Assembly (NCBI RefSeq): GCF_026914185.1
Contig: NC_070560.1
Coordinates: 7,121,501-7,185,500, forward strand
Direction of reading: 5' to 3'
DNA from: Puccinia triticina
Lineage: Eukaryota; Basidiomycota; Pucciniomycetes; Pucciniales; Pucciniaceae
Length of the DNA stretch: 64,000 nucleotides
Under the pieces are notes generated by a model. That model ran no database searches, was not told where the DNA came from, and saw only the letters and a program-made list of their open reading frames with translations. Below are positions 45,471 through 56,800 of the stretch, one piece after another (positions within the stretch are counted from its first letter, which is position 1; each line of letters begins with the position of its first letter). A program made the position numbers and the translations under genes.

Positions 45471-48400
45471 TCATGTTGAACATTGATGGTGCATATAATG
45501 CGCTGGAAATAACAAGAAATGGTTTTGTGTATTATTGTGAGGTTCATATCTCCAAATTAACAAGGACAACTTACCTAGTATTGCTCCTGATAAAAGCAAA
45601 CTAATAATGTTGTAGTTGTTGAAGCTTGTGGCTATATCCCTGCTGGGGCTGAGCCGGTTGGAATGAATTGAGGCATTCCTGATCACACCATTGAAACTTT
45701 CAAATTTTTCAGTTGCAAACAAGCTTGCTGGGCCATATCTGCGGATAGATTCTGGGAGATGCAAGAGGTGATGAAATTTGGGATTGTTGGCCCACCTCCT
45801 GTTCATGATACAGACATGATATAAGAAGAGATGAATGTGATTTTCAAGCTCCCAGATATATTGGTCCATGTTGTTTATATGGGTCTGAAAAGCCATACTT
45901 GCAATCTGGTTTAATGATGTCCAGATTTCCTGCTGTTCCTCACTCATCATTGGGAACAGTACAAATGGGGTGGCCTGCAGAATGAGACAGAATTCTTTGC
46001 CAATGAGACTTTTGTAATGCTGTATCATATATTTTGGCTGAATTGGTGGTCCATTAATCCCTTCTGTATTGAAGGCCCGCCACCGGGCTTCCAGTTCTGC
46101 ATCCTGTGATTCTTTCAGCTGTCCCATAAAATCCTTCCACAGGTATTTGACAACACCCAGAAGTATGACATGCAGGATTTCTATAGGAGTATCCTTGCAA
46201 CCATCAAATGCTATCAAATGAGCAAAGGGGTTAATCATCCTTTTGGGAGTATCTGCCTGGATTTTGAGTATTCTTAACCTTTCTTCATAATCAGAGCGTT
46301 TCAGGTCTATTAATGCAAAATTGATGCGGTCCCTGATTCCATATGCTTGATGTTTTCTTTCAAATTCCTTCTGGGTACCTGATTGAGAGGTTTCCCACAA
46401 GTCATAGGTATTATCAATTGTTTCTTGCCATGTGCGTGGGGGTGGCATATGAGGGTGGCCAAAAAATTGTCTGAGGTATTCCATTGTGCATCTTTCCTTG
46501 CCTTGAGGGCATTGCAATCCGCACATGCGACAGGGGTTGTTGGAGGATCCAGGGTTTGGTGTATTGGTCACTTCTGCAGCCATTGGTGAATCCCCCACAA
46601 ATGCAAGCATAACAGTCATAAACATGACTTCTTGCTTAATACTTGAATCATAAGCAGTGCTACCTGCTGTGGCCAATTCACTGCAAATATTTTATTTTCA
46701 ATGGTTTGTCAATGGTTAAAGACTCTTATGAGTGATAGGTTAGCTTACTTTATTTCTTGAACTATGGGTTCAGCAAGTTCCAGTGGTCCAGCACGATTAG
46801 ATGTGCATATGAAATGGCAGTTGTACTCCATGTTTGAGAGGCTTGGAGGAAGGCCACTTAGTGTAAAGCAAAATGAATTGTGCTTATTCCATCTTTTGGA
46901 CTTGTTCCCAGAGGTGTCATCAGCATACAATGTGATAGGAACATGACGTATTATCCTTCCGTCAGCCTCCTTCCTCCAAGGATTGGGAACAGGAATCTTA
47001 GTTGTTCCACCACCAGTCTGACATTCTGAAAGAAGAGGAAAATCAGTTTCAAGTAGCAAAGTAGGCAATATTGAGTGTTAATGAAATCCCCTTGCCATAT
47101 ATGCAGTTATTGCATTGAGCAATAAAAGAACCACCTAATGAGGTCATAATTTGATCATATTTCAGGCGGAAATATGATACTGGGATTTCTTCAAGAAGGT
47201 GGTGGGTATATGGCAGGTCCGCTGGAACCAACATCTGTGTCACATTGATACTGGCATGGTTGTGGATTTCCACAACATTGCAATATTTAGGCCTGACGCA
47301 TTTGGAGTACAAACAATCGTTGTATTTGTAAAAATATACTGGAATCATTATCAAATCTGGTCCATGAAATGGGCACACTGTGACTGGCTCATATATATAA
47401 TAATGCTTGTTCTGAGCTTCAACCATTTGCACTCGGCACTTCCGGGGGAGCTCCTCCCTCCATTTGATACTTTGACACAGCGCGTAGATGTTTTTACCCT
47501 TTGGGTCGTGAGGGTAAAATTCCAAGTGTTTGGAAACAAGAGGATTGGCCAGTTCCTGACAAATTTACACACGGACATCATCAGCTATACCCAAAGTCAT
47601 ACACTTGTATTACCCCAGCTATGAGATTCTTCAAGCTTAACATATAAGTCTTGTTTTGGAATACAGAGATTTTTTGCTTGATTTCATATTTCAATATGTT
47701 GTCACAAATGCGGGTCCTTGCTCTCCTGATTGTGTCCCAGTGGGGAAGATCCATGTTGCACAATAATAATATTGACCAGATCTTATCATACATCTGTGAG
47801 GATAGGATTGTATGCAAGTGGCCCAACATCAGGGTCCCAATTAAGTACTTTGAAGCCCACTCGATAAAGTCATGATCAGCCAATAATTACCCGTTTTCAA
47901 TACATAAGATGCAACACATACCTCCTTGTTGGGGAAAGGGTACCAGGGACTATTCAGATCAACTTGGTATCTATTTTGAGTAGAATTGTTATGTGCTTGA
48001 TTTAAGTTTGCTTGAATAATTGCTTCCTCATCTTCAAAAAATTCATGCAAGTCTAAACTGCAATCAGAGCCAGAATTGGATGAAGACTCATCATCTGCTT
48101 CATGGCCAAATTCTGCAGGTTCCATTTGATCGATGTTCAGTGGTAGGGGTCCTTCTTGTTGAGGAGGGAAATGATCAACAAAGGACCCATCTTCCATGTC
48201 TATCTCTTCCCTAGTGGGACCTTGATCCACTGCTTGAGGGACATGAGGAGGTGTGCGTGGCCTCATCAGTGCTTGAATATGAGTCCATTTATCTACATGC
48301 CCTCAAGATCTCAGGTGGGCTGGAATATTCCTTGGAAGACATGTTTGATCCCCACATATCAGACACCTGTATTTCACCAGGCCATTCCTAGGGGGCAGAA

Positions 48401-48509
48401 TTTCAAAGCCTAAAGGTAAAATCAATGGATAGTCAAATATGGGTGAAATCATACGAACAAATTCAACATATTTCAAACCTACCAGGTATATCAGACATGG
48501 CCAGGCCAA
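45471..48509 (-). pseudogene. Plavaka/CACTA-like transposase, decayed
   Basis: Reads on the minus strand through several exons. 48303-48509 gives a Cys/His start (CLICGDQTCLPRNIPAHLRS) that ends in TGA (48303-48305), after which the same frame continues GHVDKWTHIQALMRPRTPP. 47581-48266 holds acidic sequence, then DHDFIEWASKYLIGTLMLGH and LPHWDTIRRARTRICD. 47049-47525 holds EFYPHDPKGKNIYALCQSIK. 46745-47068 holds LYADDTSGNKSKRWNKHNSF and AGPLELAEPIV. 45471-46676 holds FVGDSPMAAEVTNTPNPGSS, NPCRMC, LHVILLGVVKYLWKDFM and FATEKFESFNGVIRNASIHS. This order is typical of basidiomycete Plavaka-type transposases. The in-frame TGA and an unclear junction near 47060 suggest a non-functional copy. I could not find its terminal repeats. 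Confidence 0.75.
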
Positions 48510-49869
48510 TTATATTTAATGGGAGGCCAATTCTATGTAGTGGGTATAAGATGAAACAAAATTGTTGAAGGGGACGGAGGGGAATGGTGTTTTTGGATGG
48601 GCAAGAGAGGCAGTTATGAACTTGTCCAGCTCCGCATGTGTCCAGCTGCGCGCGCGCGGCGCAGCCCCCCATACCCCCCAATCCCGATGGAACTTGTTTG
48701 ATCTCCGACCAGGTCGGATATCAAACAAGTTCTGACTTCCACGTATCCCCTGGGCCAGCCACTTCCCCCCCACACCCGCAGATCCTGACGTTCGAACCTC
48801 CCTCATCTGGACGCAGTCAGCAACCTCTCACTCATCTGGACGAAGTCGGTGTGATGCTAAAACCGGGTCGGGGACCCGGATTTGTCCGCACGGGTTTGCG
48901 GAGGTTGCGGGCTGCGGATTCCGCAAGGCTGGAGCGGAGCGGCACAGTGCGGAAAATGTTCATGAGGCGGAGCGCGGGGTTATGTCAGCAGTGCGGCGGC
49001 AGCGGAGCTCAACGGCGGAGCTGGACTCAACTTAAGCAGGCCGGCGCGGACTGGATAGTATAGGCTGTGACCGGGGGAAGCCGTGGCAGCCAAAGCGGGC
49101 TACGTCAGCGGGTGTAGCTGGGGCGGAGGCGGCGTGTGGGATCCCAGCATTGAAGGCTAGACAGGGGCGAGAAAGCTAAGGCGAGAGGAGTCCGACGATG
49201 GGCGATGACGTGCGGTGATGTAGACAGAAGATCCGTGTGAGAGCAGAATGGGCGGATGACGTGCGTGGTTGTGGGAGCGGGGCTTGGCGGATGGCGTGCG
49301 TGAGAGGCGGGCGGAGGAGGATGGTTTTCTTTCTCACATGGTTTTCTCTTTTTGTACAGAGATGGGGGGGGGGGGAGTTTTTCCCCCATTAATCCATCCA
49401 TTTTGATCTGTGGTTCTTATTATTACTTGGTTACGGATTCTTTACGGGGGAATATTATTTTTACTTATGGCGGAGTTGTTTTGTGTGTACTTTATGGTGG
49501 ATTTTATGGTGGATTGCGGCTTTTCTACGTATCTTTGAGGTTATTTATATGTTACTTGACTCATTCTCTTGGATCATGATGCCCCTACACGTACTTGCGG
49601 AGCGGAGCGGAGTTTCCCAGATCACCCGACTTTACCCGGGAATCATCTTGGAGCAGCGGAGGTCCTGACAATTCTGCGCAGTGATCTCTTTTGTTCACCA
49701 CATTGGTGACCTTGCCGACACCTTATACCCGGACGATCCGTCACTGGACGGCGCTGATATCTCCACGTCTCCGGGTTCCCTCCTCAGCGGTATCACTGCC
49801 AGCATATAAGCCTCGGATGCGTGCATCCCTGTTAGTCTGGGATGCACACAACCGATTTAACATTGGTTG
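48510..49869. other. Possible LTR-retroelement remnant, no intact gene
   Basis: 48640-49330 is GC-rich with CGGAGCGGAG repeats; 49361-49376 is a G-tract. At about 49700 TTCACCACATTGGTGACCTT looks like an LTR end followed by a primer-binding site of Ty3/gypsy type, followed by a short gag-like stretch in a decaying frame (49720-49850). I cannot find the partner LTR, so this is weak. Confidence 0.35.
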
Positions 49870-51265
49870 CGCGCATCCGATGCAATCCGCATCCGAATTG
49901 ACATCGGGGGACAGTAACCCAAGGGTTTTGCCACCCGATTCAAACTCGGCTGCTCCGCGGCCGAGCCAAAATCGGCAGGCTGTCTGGCCGAGGAATTGAA
50001 TTCCTCGATCAGTGGCCAGCCGAGTTAACCTCGCCCGCCACCAATCGAGCAATGGAAGCTCGGTTGACAGTTCAACCGAGCTTTCATATGATCAGTCATT
50101 CATAACCGATCATATGAAAGCTCGGTTGCAGACCCACCGAGCAAAATGAATATCGGCTGTTAACTCACCGATGATTTCGAATCATCGGTGGGTCAACAGC
50201 CGATGATTTTGAATCATCGGTTGTTAGCTCATCCGACGAAATCGAACTGGTCAAGAGAAACTCTCCGGGGAGAAGTTACCCTCCCCGGATAACTTTCCCG
50301 GGGAGGAGCCCTCCGGCAGTTAGCACGTCGAACCACAGTGGCCGGAGCCTGCTTGCTGGTCCAAGACGTCGACTTGCCGGTCCAAGCAGACTGCTCAGAC
50401 TGGCGAGCAGTGCTGGCCGATCACTTAGAGGTACCTCCTTGGCGAGCAGGTCAGCCTGCTTGCCGAGCAGATACTTATACCTGCTTCGCCAGTAGGTCAA
50501 CCTGCCAAGCTGCTGGCCGAGCAGGTTCAGGTACCTGGTCAGCGAGCAGGTCAACCTGCTGGCCAGGCAGGTAACTGTGCCTTGTCGCCAGGCACCTGAG
50601 CACCTGCTCGGCGAGCAGGTTGACCTACTCGCCGAGCAGGTAAAAGCTCGCCGAGAGGGTACTTTTACCTGCTCGGCCATCAGGATGACCTGCTTGCCGA
50701 GCAGGTACAGTTACAGGTACCTGCTCCGGCTCGGCCGGCAGGTCATCCTGCTGGCCAAGCAGGTAACAGTACCTGCTCGGAGCAGGTTGACCGACTCGCC
50801 AAGCAGGTAAAAGCTCGCCGAGAGGCTACTTTTACCTGCTCGGCCATCAGGATGACCTGCTTACCTGCTCCGGCTCGGCCGGCAGGTCATCCTGCTGGCC
50901 AAGCAGGTAACAGTACCTGCTCGGAGCAGGTTGACCGACTCGCCAAGCAGGTAAAAGCACGCCGAGAGGCTACTTTTACCTGCTCAGCCATCAGGATGAC
51001 CTGCTTGCCGAGCAGGTACAGTTACAGGTACCTGCTCCGGCTCGGCCGGCAGGTCATCCTGCTGGCCGAGCAGGTAAAAGCTCGCCGAGAGGGTACTTTT
51101 ACCTGCTCGGACATCAGGATGACCTGGTCGCCGAGCAGGTACAGTGCTGCTCCGGCTCGGCCAGCAGGTTGACCTACTCGCCGAGAAGGTAAAAGCTTGC
51201 CGAGCAGGTACCTCTACCTGCTCGGCCATCATGATGACCTGCTTGCCAAGCAGGTGCTTTTATTG
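49870..51265. repeat. Chain of palindromes with changing arm sequence
   Basis: From left to right: CCGATTT..GGTTGCGCGCATCC; CTCGGC..GCCGAG and GAGGAATTGAATTCCTC (49960-50040); GCTCGGTTGA/TCAACCGAGC and TCATATGATC/GATCATATGA (50060-50130); CGATGATTTCGAATCATCGG (50170-50225); CTCTCCGGGGAG and CTCCCCGG (50262-50310); then from about 50340 a long array of ACCTGCTCGGCGAGCAGGT-type units with TAAAAGCTCGCCGAGAGG and GTACTTTTACC spacers. Long open frames here follow from the repeat. Confidence 0.8.
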
Positions 51266-51379
51266 TGTTTTGATGAAGTCTTGGACAAACGAGCAACTCA
51301 ATGACTTAGAGTTATGTCCTTACTGCTGCACAGCAGCAATTTTTGCCTTTGGTTTTTGCCACCCACAGCGGCAAGTTGT

Positions 51380-52350
51380 CATATCACATGCCTTGCTGTG
51401 ATCAAGCATTGGCAGGCGTCCCACCTCATCCGATCACGACCACGGCAGCCTTTGGTCCGCTTCTCTCAACAACGGTGGCCTCACAAATACGCATTGCACG
51501 ATGGGTTTCCGGCCCTACGCTCCGGACACAAAGTTTCATGCCGTCCGAATGATTCGCCAGCTTCCTTGATGTCCGATTTTGCGGCATTCATTTGCTCGAC
51601 GGCTGGATCTTTACCAAGAAACTCGGTGTGTGATCAGGGACCCGGATTCTTACAAAACACGTGGCCGACCGGCGGCCCTCTCTCGAGACAAATGTGCCTT
51701 TATGATCGAGCTCGTACGACTCGAACCAGGTGTGTTTCTGCATGAGATTCAAGAGAAACTGTATAACTCAACCGAAGTCCTTCTCAGCACCACAGGTGTC
51801 CACCGTAACCTCGTCATATGTTTGGTGATCACCCTGAAAAAACCTGAAACCAAAAACATTCGGAAATGTCTGGTTGCTAAATAAGCGTTCATGGAGCGGA
51901 TGGAGTTTTATCCAGCCAAGTGCTTAGTGTCAACAGGTGTGTATATCCAACCAAACAGTCTTTTTTTGCTCCCAAAGCTGACAGTTTTTGATTGGTTGGC
52001 TGTCTAGATGAGAGTGCCTTCTGCAATAAGGACCTGCTCTGTAGCCCGACTCAGCTTTCTCCCAGCGATATCAATTGAAGGACTGGTGACCCTCACAAAA
52101 ACTTTTCAGATGTTCAGCGGTCGCCGATCCGAGTATTTTTTGGAATTTGGCTTGGTGAGCCAATCAGTTGCCAGTATCATCAGAATTTCCACTGACTTTC
52201 CCCCGCTGAAAAGCTTCCTAGAATCAAATGCTACCCTGACATGAACCCTTTGTTGTATGTGATAACGCTACCTACCATCGAGGCGAGCAAGCTCCAGCCT
52301 TGTGTGATGCTGCTGGCGTCCGACTCATGTATCGTTGATCATATTGTGAA
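51380..52350 (+). pseudogene. Tc1/mariner-type transposase, broken
   Basis: 51579-51884 encodes LDLYQETRCVIRDPDSYKTR, GRPAALSRDKCAFMIELVRL, EPGVFLHEIQEKLYNST and ITLKKPETKNIRKCLVAK, the helix-turn-helix part of a Tc1-type transposase. After a short break, DESAFCNKDLL (about 52004) and, in another frame, SIEGLVTLTKTFQMFSGRRS and EYFLEFGL follow. At about 52243 CDNATYHRGEQAPALCDAAG carries the second catalytic Asp (CDNA). A stop follows at about 52336 and the end of the catalytic domain is missing. Several frame changes mark it as inactive. Confidence 0.72.
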
Positions 52351-52986
52351 ACAAAAACAGTTCCCTGCGACACTTCCAGATTTTTTTTTATTGCCAGATT
52401 GTGAGAGTTAAGTCCTGTCTGCGGTGGGCTGCGCCTACAGAGACTTCTTTTTGCTTGAGAACAAGTCTTGGGATTCTGATGGACCAAGCAAGAGCAAAAT
52501 CAATGATGAACTCGCCCCTCCTCATCTCGCTGCTCATCACCCTCCAGTCACTCTTTGTCAGGCTGTAATCCTTGAGTTGCTTGCCCTTTGCAAGCCTACT
52601 GAACAGCTTGGAAAGAGCAGAGTTGAGCCAGTAGCGGATCATTTTGGTGAATGCGCCAGTGCTCGATGTTGGAGAGGCACCCTGGAAGTGGGGTTTCCCT
52701 AGCACAAAGATCGATCCCGTACTGCAATATTTTTGTCGCTGAGGCTTTGAGGTTTGGGTTTGTTGGACGGTGGTGGAGGGCTGGATGCTAGTTGACTGCT
52801 CTGGGGCCGGCCGGGTGCACTTGACTACTGGCTGCTGTGGCCGAGATGATTGTCAATGACGACATCATGGCCTTGGAGGGGTAAAAACCGAAGGACAGCA
52901 ATTTGAACCTTGGGCGAAAATCCAGGAAAATCCTGCAGATCCGTCCAAGGATTCTTCAAAACACAATACCTGCTTTGAAAGCAGGT
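52351..52986. other. No gene seen
   Basis: No supported gene or clear repeat. 52745-52830 is TGG/CTGG-rich. Confidence 0.3.
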
Positions 52987-53132
52987 TGACCTGCTCGTCA
53001 AGCAGATACCTGTAGCCGCTGCGAAGTCAAGCGGAAACAAGTACCTGCTTGCCGAGCAGGTACAGGCATGTGCTGCTCGCCAAGCAGGTACAGCAATGTG
53101 CTGCCCGACGAGCAGCAACGGTGAAACCATTG
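52987..53132 (-). repeat. GAGCAGG palindrome block, inverted copy of window end
   Basis: On the minus strand it matches 63885-64000 nearly base for base (GGTATCTGCTTGACGAGCAG, GCTTGACTTCGCAGC), apart from an extra ~29 bp (about 53085-53113) here. Confidence 0.8.
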
Positions 53133-53158
53133 TGAGAGTGAGGTTTGATTGAAAAAAC

Positions 53159-53225
53159 CCCGGCAGGTACCGGCGGTGCCGGGTACCTGATTTTGGTAAA
53201 AAAGACGCGGGTACTGGCGGTGTCA
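53159..53225. repeat. hAT terminal fragment
   Basis: GGCAGGTACCGGCGGTGCCG, then GGGTACCTGATTTTGG and a T/A-run, as in the termini of the hAT family here. No element boundary visible. Confidence 0.5.
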
Positions 53226-53573
53226 ACCCTTGAGACATTTAGAACGTCCAAGAGGGTTGCAAAATATCATAACTACTAATATAATATAAAATTGTATAAG
53301 ATGTGCAGGCGCAGAGATTAAACTGTTCTAATTAAATGTAAACGCAGAGCACAGAGCGTAGAGCTAAAGAATGTGTAATGATAAGCTATGTGATAGATCA
53401 GTGCTATGGAGCGCAAGAGCTGCGCGCAAGAAAACAGAATAATGCAAACATGCTTAAGGTAAGAACAACCATAAGCTGTAGAAATGATAATCAAGGATTA
53501 ACAAACAAAGAAAGCAAATAGTGAAGAAAAACTTTGACATGCGTGTTGATGAGAAGATCACAAACAAAGCCAG

Positions 53574-54439
53574 TAGAGATCGCCCGCGGGTGCCGTGTGC
53601 GGGTCCAGGTAGGTAAATTTTGGATGGCGGGTACCCGTCCAGGTACCCGCTGCAAAAGGTCTGGAGACAAGCAGTCGCGGACAACCTTTTGCAGCGCAAT
53701 CATGGCCCCCGCTAACCTAACCCTCTTGGTGTCCAGCACATACTGGACGCCAAGAGGGCATACACTCTTGATTTCCCGCACAGAGCGGACATTGGGAGGG
53801 TGTATGTATGCCCTATCAATGTTCAGTATGTGCTGGACACCAAGGGGGCATACACTCTTGATGTCCGGCACAGAGCGGACATCGGGAGGGTGTATGTATG
53901 CCCTCTTGATGTCCGGTATGTGCTGGACACCAAGAGGGCATACACTCTTGATGTCCGGCCCAGAACTGACATCAAGAATTCACACACAGACATACCCTCT
54001 CAATATCCGGCCCAGACTGGGCACCAAGAGGGTATATACACCCTTGATGACGGTCTATGCTGGTTTCAAGGGTGGTGTAAACTCTTGATGACCGGCACAG
54101 ACCGGACATTGGGAGGGTATACACACACCATCTCAATGTCCGGTCTGTGCTGGTCATCAAGACTGTATGCCCTCTTGGTGTCCAGCACAGACTGGACATC
54201 AAGAGGGTATACATACACCCTCTCAATACCCGGCCCAGGTCAGGCATTGAGAGGGTATATACACCCTTGATGACCGGTCTGTGTTGGTCATGAAGAGGTT
54301 ACACCATCCTCGACGCCACAGGTACCGCCGGTACCTGCCCTACGGGTGCTGGGTCCGAGTCCGGGTATCTAAATATGCCCAAAATGACCGCAGGCACCCG
54401 CACCCGCCACAGGTACCCAGGTCCACTCAGTGATCTCTA
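53574..54439. mobile_element. Non-autonomous hAT element, 866 bp
   Basis: Left end TAGAGATCGCCCGCGGGTGC; right end on the minus strand TAGAGATCACTGAGTGGACC. Both are followed by GGGTACC clusters and an ATTTTGG/CCAAAAT segment. Flanks AAAGCCAG (53566-53573) and AAAGCCAA (54440-54447) agree at 7 of 8 bases, an 8-bp hAT-type TSD with one change. The interior is a palindromic array and has no gene. Confidence 0.8.
53715..54310. repeat. Palindromic GTCCGG array
   Basis: Units of about 55-60 bp: CTCTTGATGTCCGG, a CACAGAGC or TATGTGCT spacer, GGACATCGGGAGGG or GGACACCAAGAGGG, then TGTATGTATGCC. Arms pair across the spacer. Confidence 0.82.
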
Positions 54440-54447
54440 AAAGCCAA

Positions 54448-55189
54448 AGAAGAGAGAATATTTTTCTCTTCGAAATAGTTGGAGAGATTCTCTTCTCCCC
54501 CTCAGAGAAAAAACAGATCAATAATTTTACTCAACTTGCTACCCAAAATCGTAAACAAAAAGTAACATACTACTCAGGATGAGTCTGTACTAGACTGCTA
54601 AATTTTAGTACTCAAGTGTCAGAATCTTTTATCTAGTATCTTCTTTACTCTACCTTAGCAATCAGAACAGGAGAATAATTGATATGAATATCTTCTGACC
54701 CTTTTCTCAGATCCGTTAGAACTTGTTAAGCCATTGTACTCAATAGAGATATTGCTACCAGGTACTTCCTCTGTAAGTTTAAACTCTCTAACCTTACAAA
54801 AGGTTATAGGATAGTCCCCTCTTATAAATATCCTTTCCAAATCACTTTCCATTTTTACTATCCATAATGAATATTCCTACAAACACAAATACTATAAAAA
54901 TTTACTCTTGGGTTTTTTGGTAATAACCCAACCGTGCAATCATAGCCAGAAAGAAACCAAAATATGTTAGAAATATCTTTGATCTAACCTCTGATAGAAT
55001 TCTATTGGAGAGGCTAGCTATAAGCAGCTTAAACAGTCCATAAGGACAAGACAAGTATAAGCGCTATAGATGCTAAAATAAATTTCCTAATTCTTCTCTT
55101 ATATTCTCTTCCTCTCTATTACTATTGTATCCAGATTTTTGTAGTAATTATATATATAGAGTTACTAACTCCTTGTCCAGCCTGTTCCC
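54448..55189. other. AT-rich, no gene seen
   Basis: No supported gene or repeat. Confidence 0.35.
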
Positions 55190-55252
55190 TACGCGGGTAC
55201 ACCAGCTGACAGGCAGTCCAACCGGTACCCAGGTCCATTTTGACATTCTCTA
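55190..55252. repeat. hAT terminal fragment
   Basis: GCGGGTACACCAGCTGACAG, CCGGTACCCAGGTCCATTTT and GACATTCTCTA look like a right-hand terminus of the hAT family (ends ..TCTCTA). The matching left end was not found. Confidence 0.5.
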
Positions 55253-55319
55253 TGCCTTAATGACTGTCCGGCTCCGGTCATCAATGATCAAGGTGGCCTT
55301 GATGAACTTCTGGCTCTGT

Positions 55320-55688
55320 TCATGGCAATGCCTGGCAATGCCTGTCAAATGCCTGGCAAATGCCTGGCAAATGCCTGGCAAATGCCTGGCAAATGCCTGG
55401 CAAATGCCTGGCAAATGCCTGGCAAATGCCTGGCAAATGCCTGGCAAATGCCTGGCAAATGCCTGGCAAATGCCTGGCAAATGCCTGGCAAATGCCTGGC
55501 AAATGCCTGGCAAATGCCTGGCAAATGCCTGGCAAATGCCTGGCAAATGCCTGGCAAATGCCTGGCAAATGCCTGGCAAATGCCTGGCAAATGCCTGGCA
55601 ATGCCTGGCAAATGCCTGGCAATGCCTGGCAAATGCCTGGCAATGCCTGGCAAATGCCTGGCAATGCCTGGCAAATGCCTGGCAATGC
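55320..55688. repeat. 11-bp minisatellite AAATGCCTGGC, ~33 copies
   Basis: Near-perfect head-to-tail copies of AAATGCCTGGC. The last ~100 bp alternate a 10-bp AATGCCTGGC with the 11-bp unit, forming a 21-bp higher-order unit. Because 11 is not a multiple of 3 and the unit has no stop, open frames exist in several frames on both strands (repeating MPGKCLANAWQ or ICQAFARHLPG); I do not regard these as genes. Confidence 0.95.
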
Positions 55689-55789
55689 CAGGCATTTATC
55701 AATCTCAATGTGACCCAGCTATCCAAACAGTTAGGGGTCAGTGGAGATGGTGTTGGGTTGAATGTAATCATGATCATTCAATCATTGCT

Positions 55790-56800
55790 AGCTTCAAATA
55801 ATTGATGCTAATTTTTTGCCCCTACCATCAACAGCCGTAACGCTATCCACAAGCTCTTGCTACTTTACGGTCGCTGGAATTTTGTTGTTCAAATTTAAAT
55901 TGGACAAAATCCCTCAAAGTAAGAAGATAATCAAAATCTACAAGATCGTCTGTCTTATCAAGCAAAATCATTGGTTGATATCCATCAAAGATAAGGACTC
56001 TTGCACCAGCAAACCCGCCCAATCTTGGCCACCATCCCAATGTCAAAAGGTGTTTGTTCTTGATCATTCTAACGTGCCTGAAATCAAGTGAGTTCTTCCC
56101 AATGGGCTGCCGTTCAAGCCATCTGATGTGTCGCACTTGGGCAGTCACACGCCTGATTGTACAACTTCGGCTTCCAACATGGGTGCCAGCAATGCACCCA
56201 GTCGGACAACTTCCTCTCATCGCCCAGCGGGGACCGTCCAACAGACCTCGCCTTTGCAATCCCGCTCCAGATCACGTATCCGAGGCCTATTGATAGGCCC
56301 TGGGAGGAGTGGCGAGCACCCAAGCGGCAAATATAGCAATCAATCACGCCATGGAAACCACTCCTGGAATGGGCTCACCTCCATCAGACTAGGGCGCCGG
56401 CGCAAACAACCTGCTCCCTCGGAACCACCCCCAGCTGCTCAAGAACCCCAACTGTATTTGAGCCACTCCGCCAACCGTTTGGGAAAACCTTCTCCAGCCA
56501 ATCACCAATTGAGCCCCACCACCAATCCAGGCACTCCCCCTGCTTAGAGCGACAATCCAAACAACACAGCACCTCAATCTGCCAGCGCTGGACATCAGAG
56601 ACCACGTTTGCCCAGCCACCATTCCGTGGTCATCAGACCCGTCAAACAACCCTCTGGTGGTAGCAATCTGGAGGCTTATCAAGCCTTGCATCTTGAGCAG
56701 GTCCCGCCTCCCCCAGCCGGTCACCCCCGCCGAGGACAACAGCAGGGAGAGGCCGGCCCGACGGCGAGGGACAAGTCACACACTTTGGAAGGCTGGTAGA
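55790..56800 (+). other. Degenerate coding-like region
   Basis: CCA/CCC-rich sequence typical of a Pro/Ser/Asn-rich protein. The longest frame (56128-56547) reads SHLGSHTPDCTTSASNMG and later SHSANRLGKPSPANHQL, but neighbouring frames look equally good (PPTVWENLLQPITN) and stops interrupt all. Probably a decayed repeat-family gene; no domain recognised. Confidence 0.35.

Noticed and set aside
45060..48560. CACTA..TAGTG termini for the Plavaka-type gene
   Set aside because: CACTAAGCAAG near 45068 and TAGTGGG near 48538 are not inverted copies beyond five bases and have no matching flanks.
49680..49720. Ty3/gypsy LTR end and primer-binding site
   Set aside because: Only one end is visible and no gag/pol follows; kept only as a remark in the feature list.
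55125..55805. Long open frames across the 11-bp minisatellite on both strands
   Set aside because: They result from a stop-free unit whose length is not a multiple of three; no flanking coding signal.
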